In this document: positions 1 to 16,332 of the stretch, one piece after another
Numbering within the stretch: the first letter of the stretch is position 1
Layout: the number at the start of each line of letters is the position of its first letter
Assembly: GCA_019054805.1 (NCBI GenBank)
Contig: JAHQIY010000004.1
Coordinates: forward strand, 4,340,001 to 4,404,000
Origin: Brachionus manjavacas
Lineage: Eukaryota; Rotifera; Eurotatoria; Ploima; Brachionidae
Direction: 5' to 3'
Length of the DNA: 64,000 nucleotides
Program-made: the position numbers and the translations under genes
Notes under the pieces: generated by a model
Seen by the model: only the letters and a program-made list of their open reading frames with translations
Told to the model about the DNA's origin: nothing
The model's database searches: none

Positions 1-180
1 ATTAAAATATTTAATTTTATTATCCATATGACAATTTAATTATTGAGATGACTGTTAATATGTTGAAGATTAGAGATCGATTATTTAAAATTAAAATTAA
101 TAATTAAACTTTTTATCAATTAAAATATTTAATTTTATTATCCATATGACAATTTAATTATTGAGATGACTGTTAATATG
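1..180. repeat. Two copies of a 62-bp direct repeat, 118-bp period
   Basis: Bases 1-62 recur at 119-180 with essentially no change, separated by 56 bp of AT-rich sequence. The first copy starts at the window edge, so the array may extend further left. No coding potential is visible. Confidence 0.85.
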
Positions 181-1242
181 CATCCTAAAGAGAGATAAAA
201 TTAAGAAAAAATTTTGTGATTTTTTTAACATAAAACCTTGCAAACTATCCCGTGCTTATTATATTTATAGATTATTTTTGATAAAAACCCTAGTGTGCTT
301 TTAAAACGTTTTTTAAATGATCTCATGGGAATAAAAAAAATTTAAATTACACAACCATGAACTCAAAATATTCATGGCTTTTATTTCTGGGATAAAATAA
401 AAATCAACTAAACAGGTATGGCCGCAAAACACCAGAGTGATGACGAATATGATAAGGAATAGAATAATTTTTCATTTTGATTTTTTTGATTTTTTTATCA
501 TTATATTAAATTTTTAGGACTAAAAATCGAAAAAATTCTTTAGAAGCACAGTCAAATTCAATTTTCTTAATTTTATAGCCCCATTTTTATTTATAGATTT
601 TCAAACCCCGGGCTTTTCAATGTTTTTTCCTTTTTAATTAGTAGTAGGAAAATTTCCATTATTTTAGTATCCCATCATTTTGTATTAATAAGCTCATGGG
701 GTAGATTGGAAGGTATTACGGTTAGTTAATTTACTAACCTTAATACCTTTCGTTTAAGTTAATTTACTAAATTTACGAATTTATTGTAATTTTCCGTAAA
801 AAAACGGTAAAATATTAAAAGTAAACACCAGGTAAAAACAAAACAATGACACTGTGATGTTACCAAGTAGCTAACATAGATGCCTTCTCGCACAAGTCAT
901 CTTTGTGACTATAGCTATTTTATTAATATTAATATTATTATCATGATTATTTATAGACATCTAAGATGCATCATATCCTTTAATTAGTTTTTTAATAAAT
1001 GATTTTCAGAGTTTAAAAAGACATTGTCTTTGGTTGTCTTTTTCAACATTTGAGTTTAAAAAGACAACCTAAATGGAAAAAAATTGTTAGAGTGAATAAT
1101 TCACTAGTTGAGTTCCCAGTCGAAAACATTTTAAAGGCTATTTAAAGATTCTTTAAAGGTTTCCGGACGCTTTTTCTTAATAAGTTCTATTAAAATGGAT
1201 ATTTTGTATCAAAAATAATTCTATATGTTATAATTCTATTGA
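181..1242. other. Intergenic, AT-rich, two hairpins
   Basis: I see no gene here. Two stem-loops stand out. At 710-748 a stem of about 17 bp with one mismatch surrounds a loop of about 6 nt. At 1032-1069 a 12-bp stem (ggttgtcttttt / aaaaagacaacc) has a loop of about 15 nt. Either may be a decayed MITE core; no element ends or target duplications could be defined. Confidence 0.5.
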
Positions 1243-1374
1243 TTTATTGATTTAGGAAAATAAAAAAATCATTTTAAATATATTTATTTATTATTTACTA
1301 ATTAATTAAGTTATTTAAAAAGTTTTTAAATAAAAAAGATAAAGTGGTCTTTTAAATTTTTCTAATGATAAATT

Positions 1375-1937
1375 TTACTTCTGTATAACAAGTTTATTGA
1401 TCCCTAAATATGCCGCCAATTTTAGGTGCTTCTCTAATGGCTCGTCTTCTTGATCTAATATGCCATAATAATTTAAAAAATCATCCACTTGTTGACCAGA
1501 CAAATTTTGAAAATCTCTAATTGATTTCATCCTGTGTGGAATGGGCTTTCTATTAATCTAAATTAAAAAAATTAGTAGACCAAAATAATGTTTTGAAACT
1601 AAAAATTACCTTGATGACATAAATTTGAGAATTTATATCTGTGAGCAAACTGTTTGAAAATCTTAATCCTGAGTTTGAACCGATTTCATTTATCGATTTT
1701 GTTAATTTTTTCATCTCTTGTTTCAGACTTGTAAACTTATCGTCTGAATTCTTTGAAATTTTTTAGCTCTTGATTAACCTCTGCAAATTTTAAATTTGAA
1801 TCAGTTATATGATCGGTCAATTTAATTTCCAAGTTATCCATTTGTTTGGAAATTTTTTGGCAAATTTCAACTGAATTGATTAACATTGAGCTTTTTAATG
1901 CCGAAACAAGCTCATTTATTTGTTCATTTTGGCTCAT
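1375..1937 (-). pseudogene. Coiled-coil protein gene, frameshifted copy of 15640-16204
   Basis: This is the left-arm copy of the two-exon coiled-coil gene. It starts identically (MSQNEQINEL...), but the poly-A run after codon 58 has 6 A instead of 8 (plus strand near 1755-1765). The frame shifts and stops after 66 residues, while the remaining exon 1, the intron and exon 2 are still recognisable down to the stop at 1375. It is either a young pseudogene or a homopolymer error in the assembly. The family is unknown to me. Confidence 0.7.
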
Positions 1938-2495
1938 CTAAAGATTAGAAAATCATCAAGAATAATCAGCGAGAAATTTATTTATTTTGTTTAATTTTGT
2001 TTTAGTTGATTTGAAAAAATACAAAAAGAGTTAAAAATTCTTTTTTGATGTGGCGTTTTGGGTTAAGAACACTTTCAAGATGATTCGAATGTTTCTAAAT
2101 TTAAATAATTTGAAAAAGAAATTTCTCACGAGAGCTTAAGAAATTTGAATTCAAATTTTGAAAATTTTTAAAAATTCAACTATCAAGTAAATTTTGTGAT
2201 TACTAACAAGCCTATTTTTAAAAATAAAAAACTTTAATAAATTCGCTTCTAAAAGCAATGACTTTTTTCTTAAATATTAATATAATGAAATTAATAAAAA
2301 TAAAATATTATGAAATCTTACAATCTTAACTTGATATTTTAACAAATAAACTAAAAAATTGTACTCAAGATCAAAGATATTTTGTTTAATTTTGTTAAAT
2401 ATTCTAAATAAAGATGATCAAGCAAAAGCATGTTTAATTATGTGTAGAGTTTTAAGAAAATACAAATGAATTTGATTCTATTAATTAAAAGAATT

Positions 2496-2528
<33 letters not shown>

Positions 2529-2656
2529 TTAGTTATTGTATTTTGAGTCACCTAGTAGTAATTAATAAGCTATTAATTGAATAAAAAATTAAAGAATTAA
2601 ATGACGCATAAAAATTATGAAATGCTTTGTGTTTTGATGATGTTTTGAAGTGGTGT

Positions 2657-4185
<1,529 letters not shown>

Positions 4186-5615
4186 AGATTTTAAATTAAA
4201 AAATTACTTTCTCTTAATTGTGATTTCACCAGAAGAATCACTTTAAAATATATTAATATTGATTGTTTATCAAACTTATTTTCAACATCAAAATTTTTTT
4301 TTAATTTTAACTCTGTTTGCTAAAATTATTTCAATCATAAGTTTTCCATTTTTTTACAAATAATCTGTCAATTTACAAGCCAAAAATAAGTATTTTTAGA
4401 GGCTAATTACCTCTAATTTTTTTTAAATATATGGCTTATGCTTTAATATTTTTTTGAAGTAATTTAGTTTTAAAAAAAAAAATTACAAAAAATCCCATAA
4501 AAGTTTATTCTCAGACTTGCATTATTTTTCAGAAGATTATTTTAAAAATTTTCTTGTTTATGATGCATCTTTAAAATTAAGTTTACATAAAATTTAATTA
4601 AAATAGACGCATAAAAATTTTAAATTAAGATAGTTTTTTTTTAAATTAAAAACTTATTAAGTTATCGATTTTTTTTAAACACAAAATTTAAGCATTTTGA
4701 TGATTTTCCTAGCATCAACATTGAATCAATTTCAAATATCAATTTATTTATTGATTTCAAAAAAAATAAGCATTGTTTAAAAATAAGCTAATATTCTAAT
4801 TAAATTACGAAATGTAATTATTTTGTATTTAAAGCTTAATTTTAAAGTGGCTTCATTTGTTAGAAATTATTTTTTTAAAGAAAATATTTTAAATTAGTTT
4901 ATGTCATATTTTTTAGTTTAGATTTTTGATCAAACTTAACAAAAATGCGACACCTTAAGTTTATTTTCATTTAAGAGATACTTTAATTTTTCAACTTTTA
5001 ATGCCGTTTTAAAAAACATAATTCATTTGACTGCGAAAGAATTTTTTAATATTAGTTCCTAAAACATGTAACAAATGAATTACTACTTATTCTACTTTTA
5101 AAAAAGCATTCTTAGATATGAAAGTTTGATTAATAGTCAGGGATATTTAAGAATTCAATTATAAATGATTAGTCTAACCTCACCAAATCTAAATAAATTC
5201 TTCTTTTTCAAAACTTTGAAAATATTAAAAATTGTTTGGTCAATTAAAAGCTGCTTTTAGAGCTAGTGTGAGGTCGTTTAATCAAACTTAATGCAATTTT
5301 AGGTGGATTTTAAATGTAAGTATCAACCTCATAATTTTCATTAGTTTTCTAATTTAATAAATTCAACAATTCTGAACAAAAATTCTGAAAAATCACCAAT
5401 TGTAATTAAATTTCATTAAAACGACAGAACATTTTTAAATTTATTTTTAAATAACAAAAATGAAGGTTTCCTTTAAAACTCTGTTAATATATTTAAACAT
5501 GTTTTGTTCTAAAGAAAGCTTCCTCTCTATTTAACATTTCCTTGGACTTATTTTTCTACCACGTTTTGTCTAGAAGAGAATAAGAATGAAACACAAGAAT
5601 TTAGAAATTAAAGTA
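4186..5615. other. Intergenic, AT-rich, no gene seen
   Basis: The stretch is low in complexity, with many poly-A/T runs. I found no ORF with family resemblance, no RNA gene and no clear repeat. Confidence 0.5.
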
Positions 5616-6520
5616 ACGGGTGTAGAATAAAAATGGCACAAAAGTTAAGTTTAATTTGCCATAAGAGTGGACAAGACCTATCCTTATTTTTTTCAAAATT
5701 TAAAATCAAGCTGATCCTAGCTTTAAAAATTAAATCATAAAGTTGAATTTTCGATAAGTTGTTTGTAAAAAATGTACGAAACCATCAAAAAATATTTGTA
5801 AAACTTTGTAAAAAGTAACCAAAATTTGCAAAAAGCTGAAGTTGTAAGGCGATTCAGTTTATAGTAGTAACGTTAGCAAGACGCCGGAGAGTTTAAAGAA
5901 CAAGTTCGGTAAAAAATTTGAAGAAAAATTAATGGTCTGGTTGGCTTTTTCACAACGCGGAATAAGCGAACCATATTTTGTACCTAGTGGTTTAGCGGTC
6001 AATCAACATGTCTACCTTGGAGAGTGTATTAAGAAACGACTTGAACCATTGATTTAAAATTATTATCACGATGGCAATTATGTATTATGGTCCGACCTAG
6101 CATCATCTCATTATGCGAACATGGTACAGAATTATATGTTAGATAAAAATATTAGGTATATTGCCAAAGAAGTGGATCCAGCAAACGTACAAAAAACATG
6201 ACCAATCGAAGAATTTTGGGGAAGTTTGAAAGCTTAAGTTTATGAGGGTGATTGGAAGACCAAAAATCTTAAGCAACTCGAAAAAAAAAATTCGCACTTG
6301 CCTGAGCAATATGGACCTAAGGGTTGTACAAGACCATGCCAAGACTGTTCGCTCTAGGCTCGATATCATGCGTCCTCATGGAGTTCACTACCTTAATTGA
6401 TATTATTTTTCAAAAATGAAGGTTCAGTTATAGTTTTAGAAAAAAATTTAAAGCTTTTGATCAATAAAATTTTTTTTTATGGTTAAATCAATTTTGTGCC
6501 AATTTTTATTCTACACCTGT
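5616..6520 (+). mobile_element. Tc1/mariner-type DNA transposon relic (905 bp)
   Basis: Imperfect terminal inverted repeats of about 30 bp (5616 onward, gggtgtagaataaaaa.. ; 6490-6520 in reverse) are flanked by TA on both sides (5614-5615 and 6521-6522), the target-site signature of this superfamily. Between about 5925 and 6400 the plus strand reads as the C-terminal part of a DDE transposase: MVWLAFSQRGISEP, a second catalytic Asp in WSDLASSHYAN, and the third acidic residue in PIEEFWGSLK. At least three in-frame stops and a missing N-terminal half make it inactive. It lies between the two tubulin arms. Confidence 0.85.
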
Positions 6521-6522
6521 TA

Positions 6523-7525
6523 AGCACTTAAAGTAAGCTTTCGATCAATTTGATGATGTATTTTCAAAATTTTCAAAAATTTTGATTTTATTCACGTGTT
6601 CAGAACCTTTTTTTAAGTTTTTCATAATTCTAAAATTTGAAATTGTTAAAATATTAATGAATCATAATGACCATAGGGTTTAAGAAAATATACTTTGAAA
6701 TACTTTGAATCAAAACTAAACATAAAATAAAATAATTTTTGTCTTGGAAATCTTGAAACACACAACGTTGGAACACGATTCTAAATGACCAAAAATAAAA
6801 TCTCTATCGTTTAATATCTCCAACGCAGACTTGAAACCAATCAACTCCAAGATTCGAATAAAATAGACAGCACGATGACATTATGCAAATGAAATTAGAA
6901 TTCGAATGCAAGTAATCGGAAACTAATCAGTAAAGCCATCTAAGAGAGTTTAATGTTGGAATTGATTCCTGAACAAATTTCATAAAGTTAGGTTATACCT
7001 AAAAGACGGATTATTATTTCTCGGATTACATTACTAAAACAGGTGCGTATTTAAGGAAAAAATGTAATATAAAGCCAGTTTTACTTTCTTTATAATACAT
7101 TTTTTCTCAAATATATAGGATATAGGACATTTTAGATAGAATTCCTATATCAAAGTTGGGTATATTCGTGTAGAACTCGATGAGGTGTTTCAGAATGCTC
7201 ACTTATTTTATTTTCATGAGAAATATTTGAGGGTTTAAAAAAAAAACTTTTTTTGATTTAAAAGTATTGGTGAAGTTAAAAAATATCTAAATTTTCGAGT
7301 AATAACTTTAAGACCCTAAGGATCCCATTAATGGATCGTCAAATTCGATTACCAAATTCAAAACCAGTTCCTGGAAACAATCCTTTGTATCCGTAATAAA
7401 TTTTTTTGAAAAGATAAAAAATGTTATTTTCAATGTTTTTTCTTGATTTTCATTTAAATCTTGATTCTTGATTTCAAACTGATTAGTTAATTTTACATTG
7501 AAGTACGACCTAATTGACCATGAAG
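6523..7525. other. Intergenic, no gene seen
   Basis: AT-rich sequence between the mariner relic and the Helitron relic. I see no supported ORF. The part near 7320-7525 may be the degraded 3' end of the Helitron, but its terminal hairpin and CTRR end were not found. Confidence 0.4.
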
Positions 7526-7529
7526 ATAC

Positions 7530-9890
7530 AATTAATAAATTTGGAACTTATTATACCAATTATGTCTTTTAGCAAAAGATCAACAAATTCCAAAATTGTT
7601 CTTGAGACCATTGAAGCTTCATCCATCACAAAGAGGCAACAATCGCGTAGTTCTTGAGCCTTTTCGGAATATAGCAGCATATTGCTTACAACGTTCAGAT
7701 TGGTCGGTTTTGGAATCCTATAGCTTTAATGCATTGTCTATCCACCGCCAATCATCAACGATGAAGTAATACCCGTAAAAGCTGTTGCAATTATTGACAT
7801 ACCACGCAGCCTAACCATATGATATATACACTAATAATTTTAAAGATTAATTATTTTTTAAAGAAGAATTAAAAAATATACATTTATAACAAAAGTTTTG
7901 CCAGTTCCGCCAGGAGCATCCATGTTAAAACTCTCATTTAGGTCAACGTCATCACTCAATACAACGTCTATAATTACATCGATTGCAAAATCGAGTAAAT
8001 TCAATTTACTTGATTTAATAGAATTAACAGTCATGAATCATGGTAAAAATTCACCTCTGTCTAATATTCAGTGTTCTTCTCATTGCCTATGCTGCCTCAG
8101 TATGCTGTTATACTGAGAGTTTATCCATGTTTGGAGGCATGTCTCGATTAGGCTTGTGTAATCCGCCATCATCAGGTATCGGAAGGTTATAGTAAGCTAG
8201 AGTCTTACCTAACGTTTCAAGCACATATCTTTTATGCTAAAAAATAGATAAATTGATCTAAAATTATTATCTAAAATCAACAACTTACATCCAGCGCCTT
8301 GTGATATTTACCATCTCCAACTTCATGACGATAGTCTTCACTCATTGCCTCACGGGATGCTTCCCACAGCTCCAAAACATTCGGGTCGGTTGGGTTGTTG
8401 TGATTCACAACGTAGCAAACAAAAACCTTAGAAATTTTGATCGTTGAATTCCACTGTTGATTATTTTAGACCTAGTTGAGAGCAAAGGCAACATCTTCAA
8501 ATGTTGCATGGAAAACATCATTAACTTTTTCAATGACTCAAAGGAAGTCGAACCACGAATTTCAACAAGAGTTATGGAATCCGTCCAACAACCAGGTTGA
8601 ATTATTACACTTGCACACGTTTAGTCTATCAATGGGTAAAAAAAGCGATGAATAATGTCTTTATACTAGAGTTCTTTGGCTCGATTATCACGAATATTTA
8701 ATTCGAAAAAATCGGTCAGCATAGTACATGGAGGCTCGTTGTTGGCAACACGATTAACATTTACTCTGTTGAATACAATGTTCTATCGATGTTCCGATTG
8801 TTTAAACAAATGAATAATTTAGTGAGACATATCGTAGCGTTTAAAACCAAAAATTTTGTAAAACGATTCGATTGAACTTGAACACACACATGAACACATA
8901 CATGGCCGGGATAAATAATCGACCAATCGCTTCTTCATGATAAAAATTATCGTCTAAGCGATCCATTATTCCTTGATAATCGAGTATCCTTAGCTGTTGT
9001 TGATTTTGGTGCAAAAATTGAAAAAATTTTTTTTTCATGTTTAATCCATTAACAAACAACACTTCTGGAAAAATTTTCTCAAGCGGAATATGGCGTTAGG
9101 CATACTATATCTAACATGAAGTTGATTTTTGTAAAACTCTTTGATAGTCACTCAAGATTTTGCAGTGAGCGTGTCTTGATTGTGTTGATACCTCTCATCA
9201 TATTCAGCTTGGAAACATGACAGGAAAACACAATTGATCATAATTTGGATCTCTCAAATCAATACTAGGGTTAGGGCTACTGACTCTTTGAAGAACAATT
9301 CCAATCACCGGAAGATTCAGGTTTGTTGCTTGAGCATAAGCATTTAGTCCATCATTTGGTAGGCAATCATGATCACCAACATTAAGTACTGAGCAGCTTT
9401 CAAATTCAAATTTCCATTTGGGCCGTTAATAATTGTCGGAATTTGGCAAAAGACGCTTCGATGAACCTTATAAAAGTAAGGTAGAAGATTATTGTGGCGT
9501 TCATTGAATCTCCTCATACCTTTTTTCCTGTCGGCAAATCTTCCGCATCAAAATTAGACTTGACGGCAGCCATTCCAAAGAGAGAATTATATAGAGAATT
9601 AAGATTGACGAATATTTTGCAAAAATTCTTTTATAGGCTCTGTATTTGAATTCATTTTATCTATCAAATTTTCTAAAGTTCGATGAATCCTATCAAAAAT
9701 TTGTACTACAATTTTATTCCTTTGACAGTATTTGGAATAAACCGTGGCAGAATTAACCTCTTTGGCCCAATAGAGTACCCAACAAAACTCACCATAGAGA
9801 TCCAGTTGTCCTTGATCGTCACTATCAACAATTACTTACCCAGGAATACTCCATTCCATGAAAGAAGCTCTATCTAACCTAACGTCGCAT
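7530..9890 (-). mobile_element. Helitron relic encoding a broken Rep/Pif1-like helicase
   Basis: Fragments of the Helitron transposase occur in order on the minus strand in shifting frames. They run from the N-terminal region at 9890-9400 (FGMAAVKSNFDAEDLP; RFNERHNNLLPYFYK), through the Rep-side region at 9060-8700 (NQQQLRILDYQGIMDRL; TMLTDFFELNIRDNRAKE) and a linker at 8440-8300 (NPTDPNVLELWEASREAMSED), to the SF1/Pif1 helicase at 8200-7530. The helicase has a Walker A motif at 7890-7925 (APGGTGKTF), the motif IIATAFTGITSSLMIGGG and a Walker B-like FVMDEASM. Many stops and frameshifts make it inactive. Family assignment rests on the motif order and is firm; the exact ends are not defined. 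Confidence 0.82.
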
Positions 9891-12223
9891 GTTATCATTT
9901 AAAAGATAGTTGTAAATTGATTAATGATTTAAACGGATTTAGTAATTTATCATAATTAACGTAAAAAAATAGTAATTTTACCATATTTTACATAAAATGT
10001 TGTCAATTTACGTAAATTTACAAAAGTAAAAAAACGCTAATTTATCAGATTTTACGTAAAATTTGGTAAATTCGAACATTTAATGTAAATTTATGTTAAA
10101 AAAAAAATATCTTAAAAAATTTAAATAATTTGGCACTTTTTAAAAAAAAAATTTTGTTTTTCCTATATTTATTTTCAAAATTTAGATTTTTAATGAAGAA
10201 ACTTTTTGCTTTGAAATCTAAATAGAGCGAAGTGAACTTAACTTTTAAAGTCACATCTATTGAGTGAAAATCATCAACGCCTGTTGGTGGTTTGATTTTT
10301 TGATTAAAAATTTATTGATCAGAACTTTTGATTTATTTTTTATTTTAAATTGGTCACAAAATTATTTAGTACATTAATAAAAAGTTTTTTGTTTTTAAAA
10401 AATAATGTTCACATAATTCACTGGTCATATGTTTTTGATCAGTGATGGTTTTCTAATGAGCGAAGTGAACCTGGTCACATATTGAGGGAGACCCGAAAAA
10501 TAAAATTTTAAAATTATAACCACCAAATTCAAAATTATTTAAGTAGCGATTACAACCACCAAATTCTCAGCAGAAATTTAATTTTAAATTGTGAATAAAA
10601 TGTTATTTTCTACTCTAATTTTACACACATATTGCAACCATGAGGATTGAAAAGAACTTTCCGTCATTCGGTTCTGCCTGGAAAAAACTTTTCCTTAATT
10701 ATTTTTTTTAAATAAAAAAATCAAAAAAAAACTCGTACAAGGGTTGGTCTCATTTTTGAAAAAAGGTTGTACAAATAGATTTTGATTGAAAGATATGTTG
10801 AATGTTTCAGATCATTAATAAAGAAAATTGTTTTATTAATTTATTTAAATTTTGTAAATAAAATTTAACAATTAAATTTTTTTATTGCTTTTTTAATGAC
10901 TTTTTGCTATTTTTTTTATATTTTCTTTTCGAAATTTCGAGTGTTGTCGAAAATTCAGTCAAATTTACTTTTTTTTTCTTATATCTAAGTCAAAAAATTC
11001 ACCGAGTATTACTTGAAAAAATTATAAAAGCATAAATTATCGATATTTCTTATAATATTATTTCTTGAATTAGTAATTTAATTTAATTAAAATTCAATTT
11101 TTTTTAATTGAAAAAATTTCTCACCATTGATTCGGCTAACCGGAGAAATCTCCGTTTATAGTAAATTTTGTTGCAAATTAGAAATTGCTACAATCAAAAA
11201 TTATTGCATTACAATTCTTAGTTATTATCAAAATCTTTAGAAAGTATTAAAGAAGTTTATACTATTTTTAAAAGTTTCTAAATTTGAAAATATAAGAAGA
11301 TCATATAGGTGTACTCAAAACACTAATTTTTGATTAGCATCACTTCTTATTTGAATTAAATGCAAACTCAATATTACCTTTAATTAGTATACCTTTAAGT
11401 AGTAAATAATTTGATTTATCTTCTTCTTATTTTTCTTATTCCTAATTATTAAATCGCGTATAGATATAATTTTATTATATTGAAATTATATCTAAATTAT
11501 ATTGCTTATGGTCTGAATATAATCAGACTTCACGCGCAAGCGTAGCAATTACTTTATTAGTACTACTACTACTATTTATCCACTGAAAATCATTTAATTA
11601 TTATCTAAAAAAATTTTCAAGTGGTAATTATATTTTACAACTTTTGTAAATCTGTCAAATATGTCAAATCATCTTGATGAATTGATAAAATAATAGTAAA
11701 TGAAATTTGCCAGCATGCAAGAAAAAAAAGGGGAAGACCAAAAAAAAGTTGAATTTATTGCTTTTTATGGTTCACATTTTTAGTTTTTTTTTTTATTTTA
11801 ATTTTCCTCGTCATTAAAAAATTATTTTAAATAAAAAAAAGCTGATGAAAAGCAATTCTTATCTGTTTGTACAACTTATATTTAGGATGCTTTATTAGCT
11901 AGCTAGGAGATATTTTTAAAAATTGAGTCTTTGTAGCGTTTATTGAATAAAAAATATTAAAATTTATTAATTTAAACCGCACATATAAATTTGCAGAGAA
12001 AAATGGCAAATGTTTATGACCAAGTTAAAATGATTATGCTCAAAAATTATTATTAATAGAAGATTTTTAAGTAATCTTTAAATTTTAACTTTTACTGCAG
12101 TCTTGAAAAAAATTGAGACAAACCTTGCATCTTAAAATTTTTTTTTGAAAATTTAATTGATCAGTTTTATATTGAATGAATTTTGCAAAAAATTATAACT
12201 TTTTAAAATATTGTCTTTTTTAT
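9891..12223. other. Intergenic, AT-rich, one weak direct repeat
   Basis: No gene is recognisable. Degraded short repeats built on tttacgtaaa occur at 9940-10100. A 13-bp motif gagcgaagtgaac occurs at 10225-10237 and again at 10458-10470, each followed by loosely similar sequence, which suggests a decayed repeat element. Nothing else could be supported. Confidence 0.4.
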
Positions 12224-12542
12224 TGAACTATAGAAAATGAACTTCTTTTTTTTTAATTATACCCTTGAAAAAAAAGGGTCCTTTTGTATCCTTTTGCGCG
12301 TACTTTGAATATTCTGTCCTTTATTGTCTTTTTTTAAGTAAGATTTTACATTAAAAAAGTAAAATAAAAAAGTCCTCTCTTTTTTTAATCAACCTGATTC
12401 CCTAAACAAGACCCCGCTTTTTTATATAACCTTTTAATACAAAAAAGACATAGTTCAAGACCTTGTATAGGTAAAGTACACAAAAGGATACTATTTATTC
12501 AAAGGTACAATATAAAAAAAAGCAGTTCATTGTCTATAGCTC
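12224..12542. mobile_element. MITE-like inverted-repeat element
   Basis: Bases 12224-12345 match the reverse complement of about 12420-12542 imperfectly. The outer ends read gaactatagaaaatgaac and, inverted, gagctatagacaatgaac. The arms include ccttttgtatcc / ccttttgtgtac. Total length is about 320 bp with no coding potential. I could not establish a target-site duplication. Confidence 0.6.
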
Positions 12543-13382
12543 AAAAGGGAGGCACATTTTGCTGTAAATTGTTTTTCATTCCTTAAAAGCTTTGGTTATT
12601 TCCAGTCTAGAAAATTCTTATTTAATCTAATTTTTTGCTAATTATTTTCTTATAAAATTTTGATGATTTTTTTAGCATAATTTTGGAATTTGGTCCCATA
12701 AAGACACTTCTTTTATTTTTAAGGCAGTTTAAATCACGACACAATTTTTAATCAAATTAAACTTTGATATTTTTGGCCACCGTCAAAGGAATTACCTAAT
12801 TCTAAAATTAATTAGATGATTGTGTCATTTTAAACGGGATTTTGAGATTGACATTTTTTTGTCTTTTTTGGTGAAAAAAAAATGCTTTTTATTAAAATTT
12901 AAATCTTTCATAAGTTTAATTTTCAAAATGAGGGATTTAGATTTTTGAGAGCCTTAAGAGCTTTGATGTTCAGATCAAATTCGCTTATTTGACTACCTTG
13001 ATTTTGATTAATGATTCAGAAAAAGATGGTATTAATTAAAATTAGTTTTGACAATTGTCAGGAGAATGAGACATGGCTAAAAATAAAAAAAATTATGAAC
13101 AAATATTCAGTCTGAAATTTAAATTACTAATGAAAATTTGAAAATATGCTCACGCTGTTTGGAAAATTCTAGTCTAAGCTTACAGCAAATTTTAGTTGCT
13201 AAAGCAAAAGTGTCGCTGCTAAACAACAAAGCCCCCTCTAAAAAAGCAGCCATTTTGTCCGCCATACTTAGCAAACTAAATTTTTTAAAGCCGTACGTTC
13301 TCTCAAAAACTGTTGCTCTTAGCACTGACATATTTTAATTTTTAAAAGTTTTCCTTAGAGCTTATGACTTTGTTTTCAGTTG
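12543..13382. other. Intergenic upstream of tubulin copy 2
   Basis: At 13140-13340 the GC content rises slightly and both strands are open for about 65 codons. Neither reading resembles a known protein and there is no splice context, so I treat it as non-coding or upstream regulatory DNA. Confidence 0.35.
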
Positions 13383-14922
<1,540 letters not shown>

Positions 14923-15639
14923 ACACCACTTCAAAACATCATCAAAACACAAAGCATTTCATGATTTTTTATGCGTCATTTAATTCTTTAATTTTTTATT
15001 CAATTAATAGCTTATTAATTACTACTAGGTGACTCAAAATACAATAACTAAAATAATAATAATAATAATAATAAATAAATAAATTCTTTTAATTAATAGA
15101 ATCAAATTCATTTGTATTTTCTTAAAACTCTACACATAATTAAACATGCTTTTGCTTGATCATCTTTATTTAGAATATTTAACAAAATTAAACAAAATTT
15201 CTCTGATCTTGAGTACAATTTTTTAATTTATTTGTTAAAATATCAAGTTAAGATTGTAAGATTTCATAATATTTTATTTTTATTAATTTCATTATATTAA
15301 TATTTAAGAAAAAAGTCATTGCTTTTAGAAGCGAATTTATTAAAGTTTTTTATTTTTAAAAATAGGCTTGTTAACAATCACAAAATTTACTTGATAGTTG
15401 AATTTTTAAAAATTTTCAAAATTTGAATTCAAATTTCTTAAGCTCTCGTGAGAAATTTCTCCTTCAAATTAATTAAATTTAAAAATATTCGAATAATATT
15501 GAGAGTGTCCTTAAACCATAACGCCACATCAAAAAAGAATTTTTAACTCTTTTTGTATTTTTTCAAATCAACTAAAACAAAATTAAACAAAATAAATAAA
15601 TTTCTCGCTGATTATTCTTGATGATTTTCTAATCTTTAG

Positions 15640-16204
15640 ATGAGCCAAAATGAACAAATAAATGAGCTTGTTTCGGCATTAAAAAGCTCAATGTTAATCA
15701 ATTCAGTTGAAATTTGCCAAAAAATTTCCAAACAAATGGATAACTTGGAAATTAAATTGACCGATCATATAACTGATTCAAATTTAAAATTTGCAGAGGT
15801 TAATCAAGAGCTAAAAAAAATTTCAAAGAATTCAGACGATAAGTTTACAAGTCTGAAACAAGAGATGAAAAAATTAACAAAATCGATAAATGAAATCGGT
15901 TCAAACTCAGGATTAAGATTTTCAAACAGTTTGCTCACAGATATAAATTCTCAAATTTATGTCATCAAGGTAATTTTTAGTTTCAAAACATTATTTTGGT
16001 CTACTAATTTTTTTAATTTAGATTAATAGAAAGCCCATTCCACACAGGATGAAATCAATTAGAGATTTTCAAAATTTGTCTGGTCAACAAGTGGATGATT
16101 TTTTAAATTATTATGGCATATTAGATCAAGAAGACGAGCCATTAGAGAAGCACCTAAAATTGGCGGCATATTTAGGGATCAATAAACTTGTTATACAGAA
16201 GTAA
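15640..16204 (+). CDS. Coiled-coil protein of unknown function, two exons
   Basis: Exon 1 (15640-15969) encodes 110 residues and exon 2 (16022-16204) another 60 plus the stop. The 52-nt intron begins gtaattttt and ends tttag, and the phases close to give 170 residues. Residues about 5-100 are a charged heptad-like helix (for example KQEMKKLTKSINEIG), probably a coiled coil. The C-terminal part (RDFQNLSGQQVDDFLNYYG) is helical. No signal peptide or TM segment is seen. I do not recognise the family. It lies about 720 bp downstream of tubulin on the same strand, and the pair was duplicated together. The other copy (1375-1937) is frameshifted. Confidence 0.75.
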
Positions 16205-16332
16205 AATTTATCATTAGAAAAATTTAAAAGACCACTTTATCTTTTTTATTTAAAAACTTTTTAAATAACTTAATTAATTAGTAAATAATAAATAAATATA
16301 TTTAAAATGATTTTTTTATTTTCCTAAATCAA

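Noticed and set aside
13119-13338. Overlapping open frames of about 65-70 codons on both strands
   Set aside because: No homology, no splice context and two competing frames over the same bases; more likely part of the tubulin upstream region.
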